Origin: Pseudomonas azadiae
GTDB lineage: Bacteria; Pseudomonadota; Gammaproteobacteria; Pseudomonadales; Pseudomonadaceae
NCBI RefSeq assembly: GCF_019145355.1
Contig: NZ_JAHSTY010000001.1
Span: 744,001 to 808,000 of the forward strand
Direction of reading: 5' to 3'
Length of the DNA: 64,000 nt
The notes below the pieces were generated by a model, which had not been told where the DNA came from, did not search any database, and saw only the letters and a list, made by a program, of their open reading frames with translations. The stretch's first letter is position 1. Every line of letters begins with the position of its first letter. Positions 28,633 to 37,931 of this stretch are shown in pieces. The translations under genes were made by a program, and so were the position numbers.

Positions 28633-29829
28633 ATGAGCCTGTTCTCCGCTGTCGAAATGGCACCACGCGATCCAATCCTGGGCCTCAACGAAGCATTCAA
28701 CGCCGACACACGAACCACCAAGGTCAACCTTGGCGTGGGCGTTTACTGCAACGAGGAGGGGAAGCTTCCACTCTTGCGTGCCGTTGCCGAAGCGGAAGCC
28801 ACTCTTGTGGCGCAACACGCCGCCCGTGGCTACCTGCCGATCGACGGCATCGCCGCCTATGACAAGGCTGTGCAAACCCTGCTGTTCGGCGCGCAATCGC
28901 CCCTGCTCGAAGCCGGCCGCGTTGTCACCGTGCAAGCCGTTGGCGGCACCGGCGCGCTGAAGCTGGGCGCCGACTTCCTCAAGCAACTGCTGCCAAACGC
29001 CGTGGTCGCCATCAGCGACCCGAGCTGGGAGAACCACCGCGCCCTGTTCGAAACCGCCGGTTTCCCGGTGCAGAACTACCGCTACTACGACGCCGCCACC
29101 CACGACGTAAACCGCGCCGGCCTGCTCGAAGACCTCAACGCCCTGCCGCCACAGTCCGTCGTGGTATTGCACGCCTGCTGCCACAACCCGACCGGCGTCG
29201 ACCTGAGCCCGGCCGATTGGCAAAACGTGCTGGACGTGGTCAAGGCCCGGAACCTGGTGCCGTTCCTCGACATGGCCTACCAGGGCTTTGGCGACGGCAT
29301 TCACGAAGACGCCGCTGCGGTGCGCCTGTTCGCGGAATCCGGCCTGACCTTCTTTGTGTCCAGCTCGTTCTCCAAATCGTTTTCGCTGTACGGCGAACGC
29401 GTCGGCGCGCTGTCCATCGTCGGCGACTCGAAGGAAGAAAGCGCGCGCATCCTGTCCCAGGTCAAGCGTGTGATCCGCACCAACTACTCCAACCCGCCAA
29501 CCCACGGCGCGGCCATCGTCGCAGCGGTGCTCAACAGCCCTGAGCTGCGTGCCCAGTGGGAAGCCGAGCTGGCCGAGATGCGCCTGCGCATCCGTGGCAT
29601 GCGCGAGCAGATGGTCGCCGAACTGGCCAAGGCTGCGCCGGGCCACGACTTCAGCTTTGTCGGCCGCCAGCGCGGGATGTTCTCCTACTCCGGCCTGACC
29701 GTTGAGCAAGTCACCCGCTTGCGCAGCGAATTCGGCATCTACGCCCTGGATACCGGGCGTATCTGCGTGGCGGCGTTGAACCAGTCGAACATCAACGCGG
29801 TCACACAGGCAATCGTTCAGGTGCTGTAA
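28633..29829 (+). CDS. Aromatic/aspartate aminotransferase (class I, TyrB/PhhC-like)
   Basis: PLP-dependent transaminase of 398 residues exchanging amino groups between aspartate or aromatic amino acids and 2-oxoglutarate. The N-terminus MSLFSAVEMAPRDPILGLNEAFNAD and KVNLGVGVY are hallmarks of the aspartate/tyrosine aminotransferase group; HNPTGVD, the PLP lysine in SSSFSKSFSLYGERVG and the substrate-carboxylate arginine region RICVAALN follow. The frame is open to 28498 but the ATG at 28633 matches the family start. A terminator follows the gene directly. TyrB, AspC and PhhC cannot be separated from sequence alone. Confidence 0.93.
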   Translation: MSLFSAVEMAPRDPILGLNEAFNADTRTTKVNLGVGVYCNEEGKLPLLRAVAEAEATLVAQHAARGYLPIDGIAAYDKAVQTLLFGAQSPLLEAGRVVTVQAVGGTGALKLGADFLKQLLPNAVVAISDPSWENHRALFETAGFPVQNYRYYDAATHDVNRAGLLEDLNALPPQSVVVLHACCHNPTGVDLSPADWQNVLDVVKARNLVPFLDMAYQGFGDGIHEDAAAVRLFAESGLTFFVSSSFSKSFSLYGERVGALSIVGDSKEESARILSQVKRVIRTNYSNPPTHGAAIVAAVLNSPELRAQWEAELAEMRLRIRGMREQMVAELAKAAPGHDFSFVGRQRGMFSYSGLTVEQVTRLRSEFGIYALDTGRICVAALNQSNINAVTQAIVQVL

Positions 29830-29848
29830 CCGGTAGCCGTTGTACAAG

Positions 29849-29875
29849 AAGGGGAAGCCGATGGCTTCCCCTTTT
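29849..29875 (+). terminator. Rho-independent terminator of the aminotransferase gene
   Basis: AAGGGGAAGCC-GAT-GGCTTCCCCTT followed by TTT, about 20 bases after the stop codon. Confidence 0.9.
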
Positions 29876-29928
29876 TCGTCTCAAGCCCCTAGACTGAACC
29901 TCGACCGCCCCTTTGCTGTGAGAACCCT

Positions 29929-30138
29929 ATGAGAAACGACGACCTGGACCTGCGTGCCGACCGCGACGAACTGGACCACTTCACCCCACGCGCGCCGCAA
30001 GCCAAGCGCCAGAAAAGCCTGGTGCTGCAAGTGGCGCTGGGGGTGTTTCTGGGTGGGCTGGCGCTGTGGTTGGTGCAATTAGGTGCCACGGCCATCGTGG
30101 CCAAATTGGCCATGGGCACCCTGCAATTCGGGGGCTGA
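29929..30138 (+). CDS. Small single-pass membrane protein
   Basis: A 69-residue protein of unknown function. The first 30 residues are highly charged (RNDDLDLRADRDELDHF) and are followed by a transmembrane helix (LVLQVALGVFLGGLALWLVQLGATAIVAKLAMG). The charged N-terminus presumably stays in the cytoplasm. Start at ATG 29929 after a weak GAG ribosome site. The clear bias toward Pseudomonas codons and the defined topology argue for a real gene. No family name recognised. Confidence 0.7.
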   Translation: MRNDDLDLRADRDELDHFTPRAPQAKRQKSLVLQVALGVFLGGLALWLVQLGATAIVAKLAMGTLQFGG

Positions 30139-30150
30139 TAACGATCAAAC

Positions 30151-30237
30151 TGTGGGAGCTGGCTTGCCTGCGATGCCAGCACCGCGGTGTATCAGGCAGA
30201 CCCGGCTGATGCTATCGCAGGCAAGCCAGCGCCCACA
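30151..30237. repeat. REPIN (GTGGGAGCTGGCTTGCCTGCGATG type)
   Basis: TGTGGGAGCTGGCTTGCCTG at one end and CAGGCAAGCCAGCGCCCACA at the other, one mismatch between arms. Lies between the small membrane protein gene and the LysR stop at 30244. Confidence 0.88.
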
Positions 30238-30243
30238 CTGGAT

Positions 30244-31128
30244 CTATGGCGCGATCAGATCGCGTTCTTCCAGAAGCTTCACAAAACTGTTCAAACTTTG
30301 CGACACCGTGCCCCGGCGCCAGATCAGCCAGGTATTCAACACGCGGTAGCTGTCCGCCAACGGCCACACACTCACCGCCGCAAAGCCCGGCATGTTTTCC
30401 AGCATGCTGCGCGGCATCAATGCCAGACCCGCCCCGGCGCTGACACAGGCCAGCATGCCGTGGTACGACTCAATCTCGAAGATCCTGCCCGGCGCCGCGC
30501 CATCCTGTGAAAACCAGCGTTCGAAGTGGTGCCGGTACGAGCAGTTCGAGCGAAACGTATAAATGTTCTCGCCATTCACGTCTTGCCCGCGCGTGATCGG
30601 TGCGTGGTGCAGCGGCGCGATCACCACCATTTCCTCTTCAAACACGGCCACGCCTTCCAGCGTCGAGTGCAGCACCGGGCCATCGACAAAGGCCGCGGTC
30701 AGGCGTCCCGACAGCACGCCTTCAATCATCGTGCCCGAGGGCCCGGTGCTCAGGTCCAGCTCGACCTTGGTGTGTTTCTGGTTATACGCCGCCAGCAAGG
30801 CCGGAATGCGCACGGCCGCCGTGCTTTCCAGCGAGCCGAGGGCGAACGCGCCCTGGGGCTCCTCCCCCGCCACCGTGGCCCGAGCTTCCTGTACCAGGTC
30901 GAGAATGCGCCGCGCGTAGCCGAGGAAATTCCAGCCCGCCGGTGACAGGCGCAGGCGGCTTTTCTCGCGGATAAACAATTCCACGCCCAAGTCCTGCTCC
31001 AGTTGCTTGATGCGCGTGGTCAGGTTCGACGGCACGCGATGAATCAACTGCGCGGCGGCGCTGATGCTGCCTTGCTCGGCAACGGCCTTGAAGATTTCCA
31101 GCTGCACCAGGTCCAAGTCATTCTCCAA
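30244..31128 (-). CDS. LysR-family regulator, PtrR-like, divergent from sad
   Basis: 294 residues with a LysR helix-turn-helix ([43 protein letters not shown]) and effector domain. The [13 protein letters not shown] recognition region resembles E. coli PtrR (YneJ), which regulates the adjacent sad (yneI) gene. Here too the next gene, divergent and 91 bases away, is a Sad-type succinate semialdehyde dehydrogenase, so the same regulatory pairing is inferred. The AT-rich ATATATTGCTTAATATTATTC just upstream is the probable promoter/operator. Confidence 0.88.
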   Translation of the reverse strand: MENDLDLVQLEIFKAVAEQGSISAAAQLIHRVPSNLTTRIKQLEQDLGVELFIREKSRLRLSPAGWNFLGYARRILDLVQEARATVAGEEPQGAFALGSLESTAAVRIPALLAAYNQKHTKVELDLSTGPSGTMIEGVLSGRLTAAFVDGPVLHSTLEGVAVFEEEMVVIAPLHHAPITRGQDVNGENIYTFRSNCSYRHHFERWFSQDGAAPGRIFEIESYHGMLACVSAGAGLALMPRSMLENMPGFAAVSVWPLADSYRVLNTWLIWRRGTVSQSLNSFVKLLEERDLIAP

Positions 31129-31219
31129 TCGTGAATATATTGCTTAATATTATTCAGTTTCCAGAAAAGATACAGCCCCGTAGGCTGGGCCCATCTCAAT
31201 CATTCAGCCGGACGGTGCC

Positions 31220-32611
31220 ATGAACGCTATTTCCCACCAGACCCACGCCTTGTCGATCAACCCCGCCAATGGCGAAACGGTTGCCAGCTACCCCTACGAA
31301 AGCGCGTCGCAACTGGACGCCGCCCTCGACCGTTCCACCCGAGCCTTCCGCACCTGGCGCCGCCAGCCGGTCAGCCAGCGCGCCGAGTTGCTGCTGAGCC
31401 TGGCCAGCGCCTTGCGTGAGCAGGCCGAAGAAATGGCCCAGACCATCACCCTGGAAATGGGCAAGCCGATCGCCCAGGCCCGTGCCGAAATCGAAAAATG
31501 CGCGCAATTGAGCGAATGGTACGCCGCCCACGGTCCGGCCATGCTCGCGCCGGAAGCGACCCTGGTGGACAACGGCAGCGCGCGGATCGAATACCGCCCG
31601 CTGGGCCCGATCCTCGCCGTGATGCCGTGGAACTTCCCGGTGTGGCAAGTGCTGCGCGGCGCCGTGCCGACCCTGCTGGCCGGTAACACCTACGTGCTCA
31701 AGCATGCGCCGAACGTGATGGGCAGCGCCTACCTGATCCAGCAGGCGTTCCGCAAAGCCGGCTTCGCTGAAGGCCTGCTCGAAGTGATCAACGTGGCCAA
31801 CGACGGCGTGTCAAAGGCCATTGCCGACCCGCGCATCGCCGCCGTCACCCTGACCGGCAGCGTGCGTGCCGGCGTGGCCATCGGTTCCCAGGCCGGCGCC
31901 GCGCTGAAAAAATGTGTGCTGGAACTGGGCGGCTCCGATCCGTTCATCGTGCTCAACGACGCCGACCTCGACGCCGCCGTGCAAGCGGCATTGATCGGCC
32001 GTTTCCAGAACAGTGGCCAGGTCTGCGCAGCCGCCAAGCGCTTGATCATCGAAGCGGGTGTGGTGCAAGCCTTTACCGCCAGATTCCTTGAAGCCAGCCG
32101 TGCCCTGGTGATGGGCGACCCCACTTCGGCCACCACCTACATCGGCCCGATGGCGCGCTTCGACTTGCGCGACGAACTGCACGGCCAGGTCCAGGCCACG
32201 CTGGAAGAAGGCGCGACCTTACTGCTGGGCGGTAATAAAGTGCCGGGCGCCGGTAACTACTACGAGCCCACCGTGCTGGCCAACGTCACCGACCAGATGA
32301 CCTCGTTCAAACAGGAACTGTTCGGCCCGGTGGCCTCGATCATCACCGCCCGCGACGCCGACCACGCCGTGGCCCTGGCGAACGACAGCGAGTTCGGCCT
32401 CACCGCAAGCATCTTCACCACCGACCCGGCCAAGGCACGCGACATGGCCGACCAACTGGAAACTGGCGGGATTTTCGTCAACGCCTTCAGCGTCTCCGAC
32501 CCTCGGGTGGCGTTTGGTGGGGTGAAAAAGAGCGGTTTCGGGCGTGAGCTGTCGCATTTCGGCGTACGCGAATTCTGCAATGCGCAGACTGTGTGGCTGG
32601 ATCGTAAGTAA
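31220..32611 (+). CDS. sad: Succinate semialdehyde dehydrogenase, Sad (YneI) type
   Basis: Aldehyde dehydrogenase of 463 residues converting succinate semialdehyde to succinate with NAD(P)+, the last step of GABA/putrescine breakdown. Catalytic glutamate in LELGGSDPF, catalytic cysteine in FQNSGQVCAAAKR, cofactor motif MPWNFPVWQVLRGAVPTLLAGN; the short length and the MPWNFPVWQV variant are typical of Sad/YneI rather than GabD. Paired with a divergent PtrR-like regulator. Substrate assignment is by similarity and context. Confidence 0.88.
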   Translation: MNAISHQTHALSINPANGETVASYPYESASQLDAALDRSTRAFRTWRRQPVSQRAELLLSLASALREQAEEMAQTITLEMGKPIAQARAEIEKCAQLSEWYAAHGPAMLAPEATLVDNGSARIEYRPLGPILAVMPWNFPVWQVLRGAVPTLLAGNTYVLKHAPNVMGSAYLIQQAFRKAGFAEGLLEVINVANDGVSKAIADPRIAAVTLTGSVRAGVAIGSQAGAALKKCVLELGGSDPFIVLNDADLDAAVQAALIGRFQNSGQVCAAAKRLIIEAGVVQAFTARFLEASRALVMGDPTSATTYIGPMARFDLRDELHGQVQATLEEGATLLLGGNKVPGAGNYYEPTVLANVTDQMTSFKQELFGPVASIITARDADHAVALANDSEFGLTASIFTTDPAKARDMADQLETGGIFVNAFSVSDPRVAFGGVKKSGFGRELSHFGVREFCNAQTVWLDRK

Positions 32612-32650
32612 GCCAAGCGAGCAAGCTCGTGAAAACACCGCAGATCAACT

Positions 32651-32750
32651 GTGGGAGCTGGCTTGTCGGATCGCCGCACCGCTGCGATGGCATCAACTCG
32701 ATGTACCTGATGTATCGAGTTGTCTGCATCGCAGGCAAGCCAGCTCCCAC
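32651..32750. repeat. REPIN (GTGGGAGCTGGCTTG type)
   Basis: Outer arms GTGGGAGCTGGCTTG and CAAGCCAGCTCCCAC. The spacer contains a second palindrome around CTCGATGTACCTGATGTATCGAG. Located between sad and the emfourin gene. Confidence 0.85.
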
Positions 32751-32826
32751 AGAAAAGCAGATCCGCATACCCCTCAAATCCAGCTTCGACTGCTTAGAAC
32801 GGTACTAATCAGGGGCAGCCGAAACT

Positions 32827-33132
32827 TCAGCAGCGAATATGCCGCCGAACACACTGCACCAGCCCGTCCAGCGCCTGGGACTTCACCGGTGCCAGCACAC
32901 AAACGGTATGCGCCCGCTCCCCTTCCGTCACGGTCAGGGTGTAATGCACCTGGCCTGGATTACCGGGAGCGGGTGCTTTACTTTGCGGTAACTGGAAGAA
33001 ATCCGACGCGTCGATCAATTGCCGCAACTCCTGCTGGTCTTGTTCGGGCAGCGCGTCCAGCTTCACCGTACGCGGCTTGGCCAAACCTGGGAAAAACCCA
33101 GGCCCGCCATTTTCCTTGAGCGAAATTTGCAT
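32827..33132 (-). CDS. Emfourin-type inhibitor of the neighbouring M4 protease
   Basis: A 101-residue cytoplasmic protein resembling emfourin, the proteinaceous inhibitor encoded next to protealysin-like M4 proteases in Serratia and other bacteria. It begins MQISLKENGGPGFFPGL and has the conserved VHYTLTVTEG...HTV core of that small family. It starts 14 bases after the protease stop codon on the same strand, so protease and inhibitor are made from one message, presumably to protect the cell from the leaderless protease. Confidence 0.8.
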   Translation of the reverse strand: MQISLKENGGPGFFPGLAKPRTVKLDALPEQDQQELRQLIDASDFFQLPQSKAPAPGNPGQVHYTLTVTEGERAHTVCVLAPVKSQALDGLVQCVRRHIRC

Positions 33133-33146
33133 GGTTGTTCCTCACG

Positions 33147-34211
33147 TCAGACCGTAATGCCGACCGCTTGCCAACCGTCCTTGACCGCCTTCTGTTCTTC
33201 CTTGCCCACGCCGTAGAGCCGACCGGCGATATCGTGCGTGATGCGCGCAAAGCGCAGGAACCCGGAGTTCGGGCGCAGCCGCGCATCGCGTAGCGCGTCA
33301 TACCAGATACGCCCCGCACGCTCCCAGGCGAACCCGCCTAGCTTCGTCGCCACCTGGTAGAACGCATGGTTGGGAATACCCGAGTTGATGTGCACCCCGC
33401 CATTGTCCTCGTAGGTCTGGACAAAATCATCCATGTGCCCAGGCTGAGGGTCCTTGCCTAGCAGTTTGTCGTCAAACGCGGTGCCGGGGGCTTTCATCGA
33501 ACGCAACGCGGTGCCTTTGATCTTTTTGGTGAACAACCCTTTGCCGATCAGCCAGTCGGCGTCCTGCGCCGATTGCTGCAACGCATACTGCTTGATCAAT
33601 GAGCCGAACACGTCCGACAGCGACTCGTTCAGCGCCCCGGACTGGTTGAAATACATCAACTTTGCCTCATCCTCGGTGACGCCATGGGCCAATTCATGGC
33701 CAATCACGTCGAGGGCGATGGTGAACCGGTTGAACAGTTGCTCATCGCCATCGCCAAACACCATCTGGCTGGAGTTCCAGAACGCGTTGTTGTAGTTCTG
33801 GCCGAAGTGAACCGTGGCGTCCAGCGCCATGCCGGCATCGTCGATGGAGTTGCGGTCGAAGACCTGTTCGAAAAAATCAAAGGTGGCGCCCAGGCCATCG
33901 TAGGCCTCGTCCACCGCTGCGTCACCGCTGGCGGGTTGGCCTTCGCCACGCACCAGCGTGCCCGGCAGGCTGTCGGTGCCCTCGGCGCTGTAGATCGAGC
34001 GACGCTTGCCGGCGCCCATGGCCAGGGCCATGTGCGCGGGCCCTTTGGCCGGCACCGCGACCATGCGCAGTGAGCGGAACGTGCTGTCCTTGGCGCGGGT
34101 GCGTAACGCAACGTCGCGTTGGGTTTTATCGCCGTTGCGCGCGATCTGGTCGAGCATGTACGGTGGGATCAGGCAGAAAATCGGATGACGGTGAGGCTGG
34201 CGAACACACAT
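33147..34211 (-). CDS. Protealysin-like M4 (thermolysin family) metalloprotease
   Basis: A 354-residue zinc protease without a Sec signal. The short propeptide begins MCVRQPHRHPIFCLIPPYMLD, and IPPYML is the propeptide motif of protealysin-like enzymes. Zinc site HELAH in VIGHELAHGVTEDEAK, third ligand Glu in NESLSDVFGS, and the catalytic-histidine region GGVHINSGIPNHAFY are complete, so it should be active after propeptide removal. ATG 34211 is chosen because the propeptide starts there. It is co-transcribed with the emfourin gene and divergent from a nuclease gene. The protealysin family is known for unusual, possibly intracellular or non-Sec export, roles. Confidence 0.92.
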   Translation of the reverse strand: MCVRQPHRHPIFCLIPPYMLDQIARNGDKTQRDVALRTRAKDSTFRSLRMVAVPAKGPAHMALAMGAGKRRSIYSAEGTDSLPGTLVRGEGQPASGDAAVDEAYDGLGATFDFFEQVFDRNSIDDAGMALDATVHFGQNYNNAFWNSSQMVFGDGDEQLFNRFTIALDVIGHELAHGVTEDEAKLMYFNQSGALNESLSDVFGSLIKQYALQQSAQDADWLIGKGLFTKKIKGTALRSMKAPGTAFDDKLLGKDPQPGHMDDFVQTYEDNGGVHINSGIPNHAFYQVATKLGGFAWERAGRIWYDALRDARLRPNSGFLRFARITHDIAGRLYGVGKEEQKAVKDGWQAVGITV

Positions 34212-34339
34212 GGGCTGACTCCCTTTGGCATGTGACAACGTCCAAGTAATCGATTCAGGATAGCTTCCTGGGTTCAATGCGCCTCATCAATTGTCATTAA
34301 GCTATGTTGCAGTCGTGTTTATTCAAGGAGGACTTACCG

Positions 34340-35284
34340 ATGCCAGCACCTAAAGCCAAAATCGATCTTTCCCACCGCCCAAGGCTCGCCGACCTGCACC
34401 CGTTGCTCGCGCCCAGCCCTGCCCTGCTGGAGGCCAGGGCGGCGACGCCCCGCGTCACCGCCGCCAAGGACCTCAAGGACCGGCGCGGCTATGCCGAGGA
34501 TTTCCTCGGCGGCTTCGTGGTGCCCTGGCCCACGGTCGAGCAACGCCTGGCGAGCGATGTACAGACGCAGAAAAACGGCGGCGAGCGCCTGGACTACACG
34601 CACTTTTCGGTGACGATGTCACGCTCGCGGCGGCTGGCGCTGTATGTAGGCGCCAACATCGATGGCGCGCAGCACGTGGATGTCGCCCGCAGCAACGACA
34701 CCTGGGCCTACGACGGCCGCCTGCCCATCGATGCACAGGTGGGCGAAGACCTGTACGCCGGCAACGGCCTTGATCGCGGCCACCTGGTACGCCGGCAAGA
34801 CCCCAACTGGGGCGACGAGGCGAAGACCGCCAACTTCGACACCTTTCATTTCACCAATTGCTCGCCGCAGATGAGCGGGTTCAACCAGAAGACCTGGCTG
34901 GAACTGGAGGACTACATCCTCGATAACACCCAACGCTGGAAAGCCCGCGCCACCGTATTCACCGGCCCAGTGTTCGGGGACGACGACCGCGTGTACCGGG
35001 GCGTTAAAATTCCCAAGGCGTTCTGGAAAGTCGTCGCTTACCTCAGCGATGACGGCAAGCCCTCCGCCAGCGCCTACATGATTGACCAGAGCCGCGAACT
35101 GGGCCAGCTCGACCTGATGTTCGGCCAGCTCAGGACCTACCAGCGCAGCGTGATCCAGATCGAGCGCCTGACCGGCATCCGTTTCGCCAACCTGGCCGAC
35201 TACGACGGCTTCAGCAATGAAGAGCGCGCCACCGGCACGCGCATCGAAGCGCTGATACAGGGCCCGGACGACATTCGTGTCTGA
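34340..35284 (+). CDS. DNA/RNA non-specific endonuclease (DRGH family)
   Basis: A 314-residue nuclease of the NucA/Serratia nuclease superfamily. The metal-dependent active-site motif is GLDRGHLVRRQDPNWG followed by the conserved Asn-containing FHFTNCSPQMSGFNQKTWLELEDYIL. No signal peptide: it starts MPAPKAKIDLSHRPRL after a strong ribosome site (AAGGAGG at 34325-34331). The first ~70 residues are extra compared with the minimal nuclease. It is divergent from the protealysin-like protease with a 128-base shared control region, so the two leaderless hydrolases are probably regulated together. Confidence 0.9.
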   Translation: MPAPKAKIDLSHRPRLADLHPLLAPSPALLEARAATPRVTAAKDLKDRRGYAEDFLGGFVVPWPTVEQRLASDVQTQKNGGERLDYTHFSVTMSRSRRLALYVGANIDGAQHVDVARSNDTWAYDGRLPIDAQVGEDLYAGNGLDRGHLVRRQDPNWGDEAKTANFDTFHFTNCSPQMSGFNQKTWLELEDYILDNTQRWKARATVFTGPVFGDDDRVYRGVKIPKAFWKVVAYLSDDGKPSASAYMIDQSRELGQLDLMFGQLRTYQRSVIQIERLTGIRFANLADYDGFSNEERATGTRIEALIQGPDDIRV

Positions 35285-35306
35285 CCGGGCAGTTGCCTAT
35301 GCGGGA

Positions 35307-36611
35307 TCAGCGCTGCGGGTTGCGTACGTACCGCACCACCACTAGACACCCGAGCACAATCACCGGAGCGATCGATAACATGCCCATGTAGCTCGTTCCG
35401 CTGAGGTCGTTGATCTTACCCACCATCACCGGCGTCACCAGCCCGCTCAACTGCCCCACGGAGTTGACAGCGGCGACGCCGCTGGCGATGGCAATCCCGG
35501 AAAACGTCGACTGCGGAATGGTCCAGAAAATCGGGATGGCGATAAAGGTCCCCGCCGTGGCCAGTACCAGCGCGATCATCATTGCCCAAGGTGAACCAGA
35601 GAGCAGGCAAGCCAGCACATACCCCGTGGCGGCAGCCATCAGGCACATCACCAGGTAGCGCTTGCGGTCGCCGCTTCGGTCCGAGAGCCGCGTCACCGCA
35701 ATCATGCCGACACACGCCACGGCATAGGGCAACGCCGAGAGCAGGCCGATCCACAGCGAATCACGGATGCCCGAGGAACGGATCAGGTCTGGCATCCAGA
35801 AGTTGATGCCATACGACGCCATTTTGATCACAAAGTACACCGCGGCCAGCACCGCCACTTCGCGTGTCAACAAGACGCGCCATAACGACGCGTGTTCCGG
35901 TTTCGTGCTGCGCCCGTGATCGAGGTTGGCCTTGAGCATCGCTTTTTCGTCGGCGTTCAGCCATTTCGCGGCGTCGATATCACGGTCCAGCTTCCACAGC
36001 ACCAGCACCCCCAGGCCGACACAAGGTAGGCCGGAAATCACAAACAGCCAATGCCAACCGGCCAACCCCAGCACACCGTCCATGGCGCTGAGTACCATTC
36101 CGGCCACCGGGCCGCCCACCGCGCCGGCCAACGGTACGGAGAGGAACCAGATGCCGTTCATTTTCGCCAAGGTTTTCTTGGGAAACCAGCACGCCAGGTA
36201 GAACAGGATGGCAGGGCCGAAACCGGCCTCCATCACGCCAATCAGAAAACGTAGAAAATAAAGCGTGTACTGGCTGTAGGCGAACATCATTGCGGCCGTC
36301 GCCAGCCCCCACGACACCATGATCCGACACACCCAGGCCGGCGCACCGTAGCGCCGCACGCCGAGGCTGCTGGGCACTTCAAACAGCACGTAGCCAACGA
36401 AAAACATGCTCGCGGCCAACCCATAGGCGGCGTCCGACAAGCCGAACGCCGCCTGCATCTGGCTCTTGGCGAAGCTGATGTTGATGCGATCAAAATAGGA
36501 AAACAGAAAGCAGACCATGGTCAGCGGCAGGATGCGCAGGGCAACCTTGCGGTATAGCTGCAGTTCGTCGAGGGTGTAATCGTCGCGCGCGGACGCGGTA
36601 ATCGTCTTCAT
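35307..36611 (-). CDS. MFS transporter, anion:cation symporter type
   Basis: 434 residues with 12 predicted membrane helices, beginning with a cytoplasmic N-terminus (LDELQLYRKVALRILPL) and SYFDRINISFAKSQM in helix 1, the signature of the ACS family (phthalate, tartrate, hexuronate transporters). The typical central loop (DIDAAKWLNADEKAML) is present. It follows a CaiB/BaiF CoA-transferase gene by 50 bases on the same strand and so probably imports the carboxylate that enzyme activates. Confidence 0.88.
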   Translation of the reverse strand: MKTITASARDDYTLDELQLYRKVALRILPLTMVCFLFSYFDRINISFAKSQMQAAFGLSDAAYGLAASMFFVGYVLFEVPSSLGVRRYGAPAWVCRIMVSWGLATAAMMFAYSQYTLYFLRFLIGVMEAGFGPAILFYLACWFPKKTLAKMNGIWFLSVPLAGAVGGPVAGMVLSAMDGVLGLAGWHWLFVISGLPCVGLGVLVLWKLDRDIDAAKWLNADEKAMLKANLDHGRSTKPEHASLWRVLLTREVAVLAAVYFVIKMASYGINFWMPDLIRSSGIRDSLWIGLLSALPYAVACVGMIAVTRLSDRSGDRKRYLVMCLMAAATGYVLACLLSGSPWAMMIALVLATAGTFIAIPIFWTIPQSTFSGIAIASGVAAVNSVGQLSGLVTPVMVGKINDLSGTSYMGMLSIAPVIVLGCLVVVRYVRNPQR

Positions 36612-36660
36612 GGGTGTTCTCCATTATTGTCATTATTGGGGAGACGGAAACGGTGCTGAA

Positions 36661-37851
36661 TCAGCCTGGGGCAGCAATGTTGAGTACGCCTGCCGCGCAC
36701 AGTTGGGCGATCTGTAAATCGCTGTAGCCGAGTGCTTTCATGATTGGGTGGGAGTGTTCGCCGATGCGGGCCATCGGCTGGCGTGGCTGCAGGCGTCGCC
36801 CCGCGAGTGAAAACGGCAGCAAGGGCACCGAGGTGAAGCCACCGTCCTCCAACTGCAACGGCGCCAGACCGCCGCTCTGCAACAGGTGCGGGTCGTCGAA
36901 CAGTTCGTGGGGTTGGCGGATCAGGGCGAAGGGAACGTCATGCGCTTGCAGCTGTGCGGCCAGGGCCTGCGCCGGCATGCTGGCAAAAATCCCCGCCAGT
37001 TGCCCCAACAGCCGCGGGCGTTGCGCAACCCGTTCAGCGTTGGTGGCCAGAAGCGGATCGGCGAGCAGTTCACCCAGGCCAAGCAATTGGCACAGCGCTC
37101 GCCACTGCCGGTCTCCCGTGGCGGCCAGGAACATCTGCTGACCCTCGGCAAATTCGAACACGTCGTAGATCGCCCACGCGCTGATGCGGCTGGGCATGGG
37201 CTCGGGGATTTTCCCGGTCACTGCGTATTGCTGCATATGCTGCGCCGCCAGTAAGACGCAGTTCTCGTAGAGCGCGGCCTGTACTTCGCACCCTCTGCCG
37301 GAGCGGTCTCGCTCCCTCAACGCCGCCAGGACGCCAATCACGCCAAACATCCCGCCCATGATGTCGTTGACCGAACTGCCCGCTCGCAGCGGTCTGCCCG
37401 GCGGCCCGGTCATGTACGCCAGGCCCGCCATCATCTGCACCACCTCATCCAGGGCCAGGCGGTTGCCGTAGGGGCCGCTGAGGAAGCCCTTATGCGCGGC
37501 ATAGATCAAGCGCGGGTTACGGGCCTGCAAAGCAGCGTAGTCCAGGCCCAGTTGCCGCATGCGGCCCGGGCGGAAATTCTCGATAAACACATCGGCGGTG
37601 TCGATCAGCGCCAGCATCGCCTCGCGCCCTTGACGGGTTTCGATGTCCAGGGCCAGGCTGGACTTGTTGCGGTTGAACGCGCGAAAGAAGCCCGCGCCGG
37701 CGCCAGGCAAGCGCCGTGTTCCATCGCCGGCCACCGGTTCGACCTTGATCACCTCAGCGCCCAGGTCCCCCAGAATCATCCCGCACGTCGGCCCCATGAC
37801 CATATGGGACAGTTCGACGACGCGCACCCCGTGCAATGGAAGTCCGGACAT
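36661..37851 (-). CDS. CaiB/BaiF family (class III) CoA-transferase
   Basis: 396-residue class III CoA-transferase, transferring CoA between carboxylic acids. The N-terminal Rossmann-type part (GVRVVELSHMVMGPTCGMILGDLGAEVIKVEP) and the catalytic-aspartate region (SLALDIETRQGREAMLALI...FIENFRPGRMRQLGLDYAAL) are as in the family. It is flanked by an MFS carboxylate transporter downstream and a LysR regulator upstream, all on the minus strand: a compact uptake-activation cassette. The acid (for example itaconate, mesaconate or another dicarboxylate) cannot be told. Confidence 0.88.
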   Translation of the reverse strand: MSGLPLHGVRVVELSHMVMGPTCGMILGDLGAEVIKVEPVAGDGTRRLPGAGAGFFRAFNRNKSSLALDIETRQGREAMLALIDTADVFIENFRPGRMRQLGLDYAALQARNPRLIYAAHKGFLSGPYGNRLALDEVVQMMAGLAYMTGPPGRPLRAGSSVNDIMGGMFGVIGVLAALRERDRSGRGCEVQAALYENCVLLAAQHMQQYAVTGKIPEPMPSRISAWAIYDVFEFAEGQQMFLAATGDRQWRALCQLLGLGELLADPLLATNAERVAQRPRLLGQLAGIFASMPAQALAAQLQAHDVPFALIRQPHELFDDPHLLQSGGLAPLQLEDGGFTSVPLLPFSLAGRRLQPRQPMARIGEHSHPIMKALGYSDLQIAQLCAAGVLNIAAPG

Positions 37852-37931
37852 GGCGCTACCCCTTTCTAGTTAATGTGCGTCGAGGCTAGAGAGGCTATGC
37901 ATAAACGAAAAGACGCAATCTACGGGGTGAT

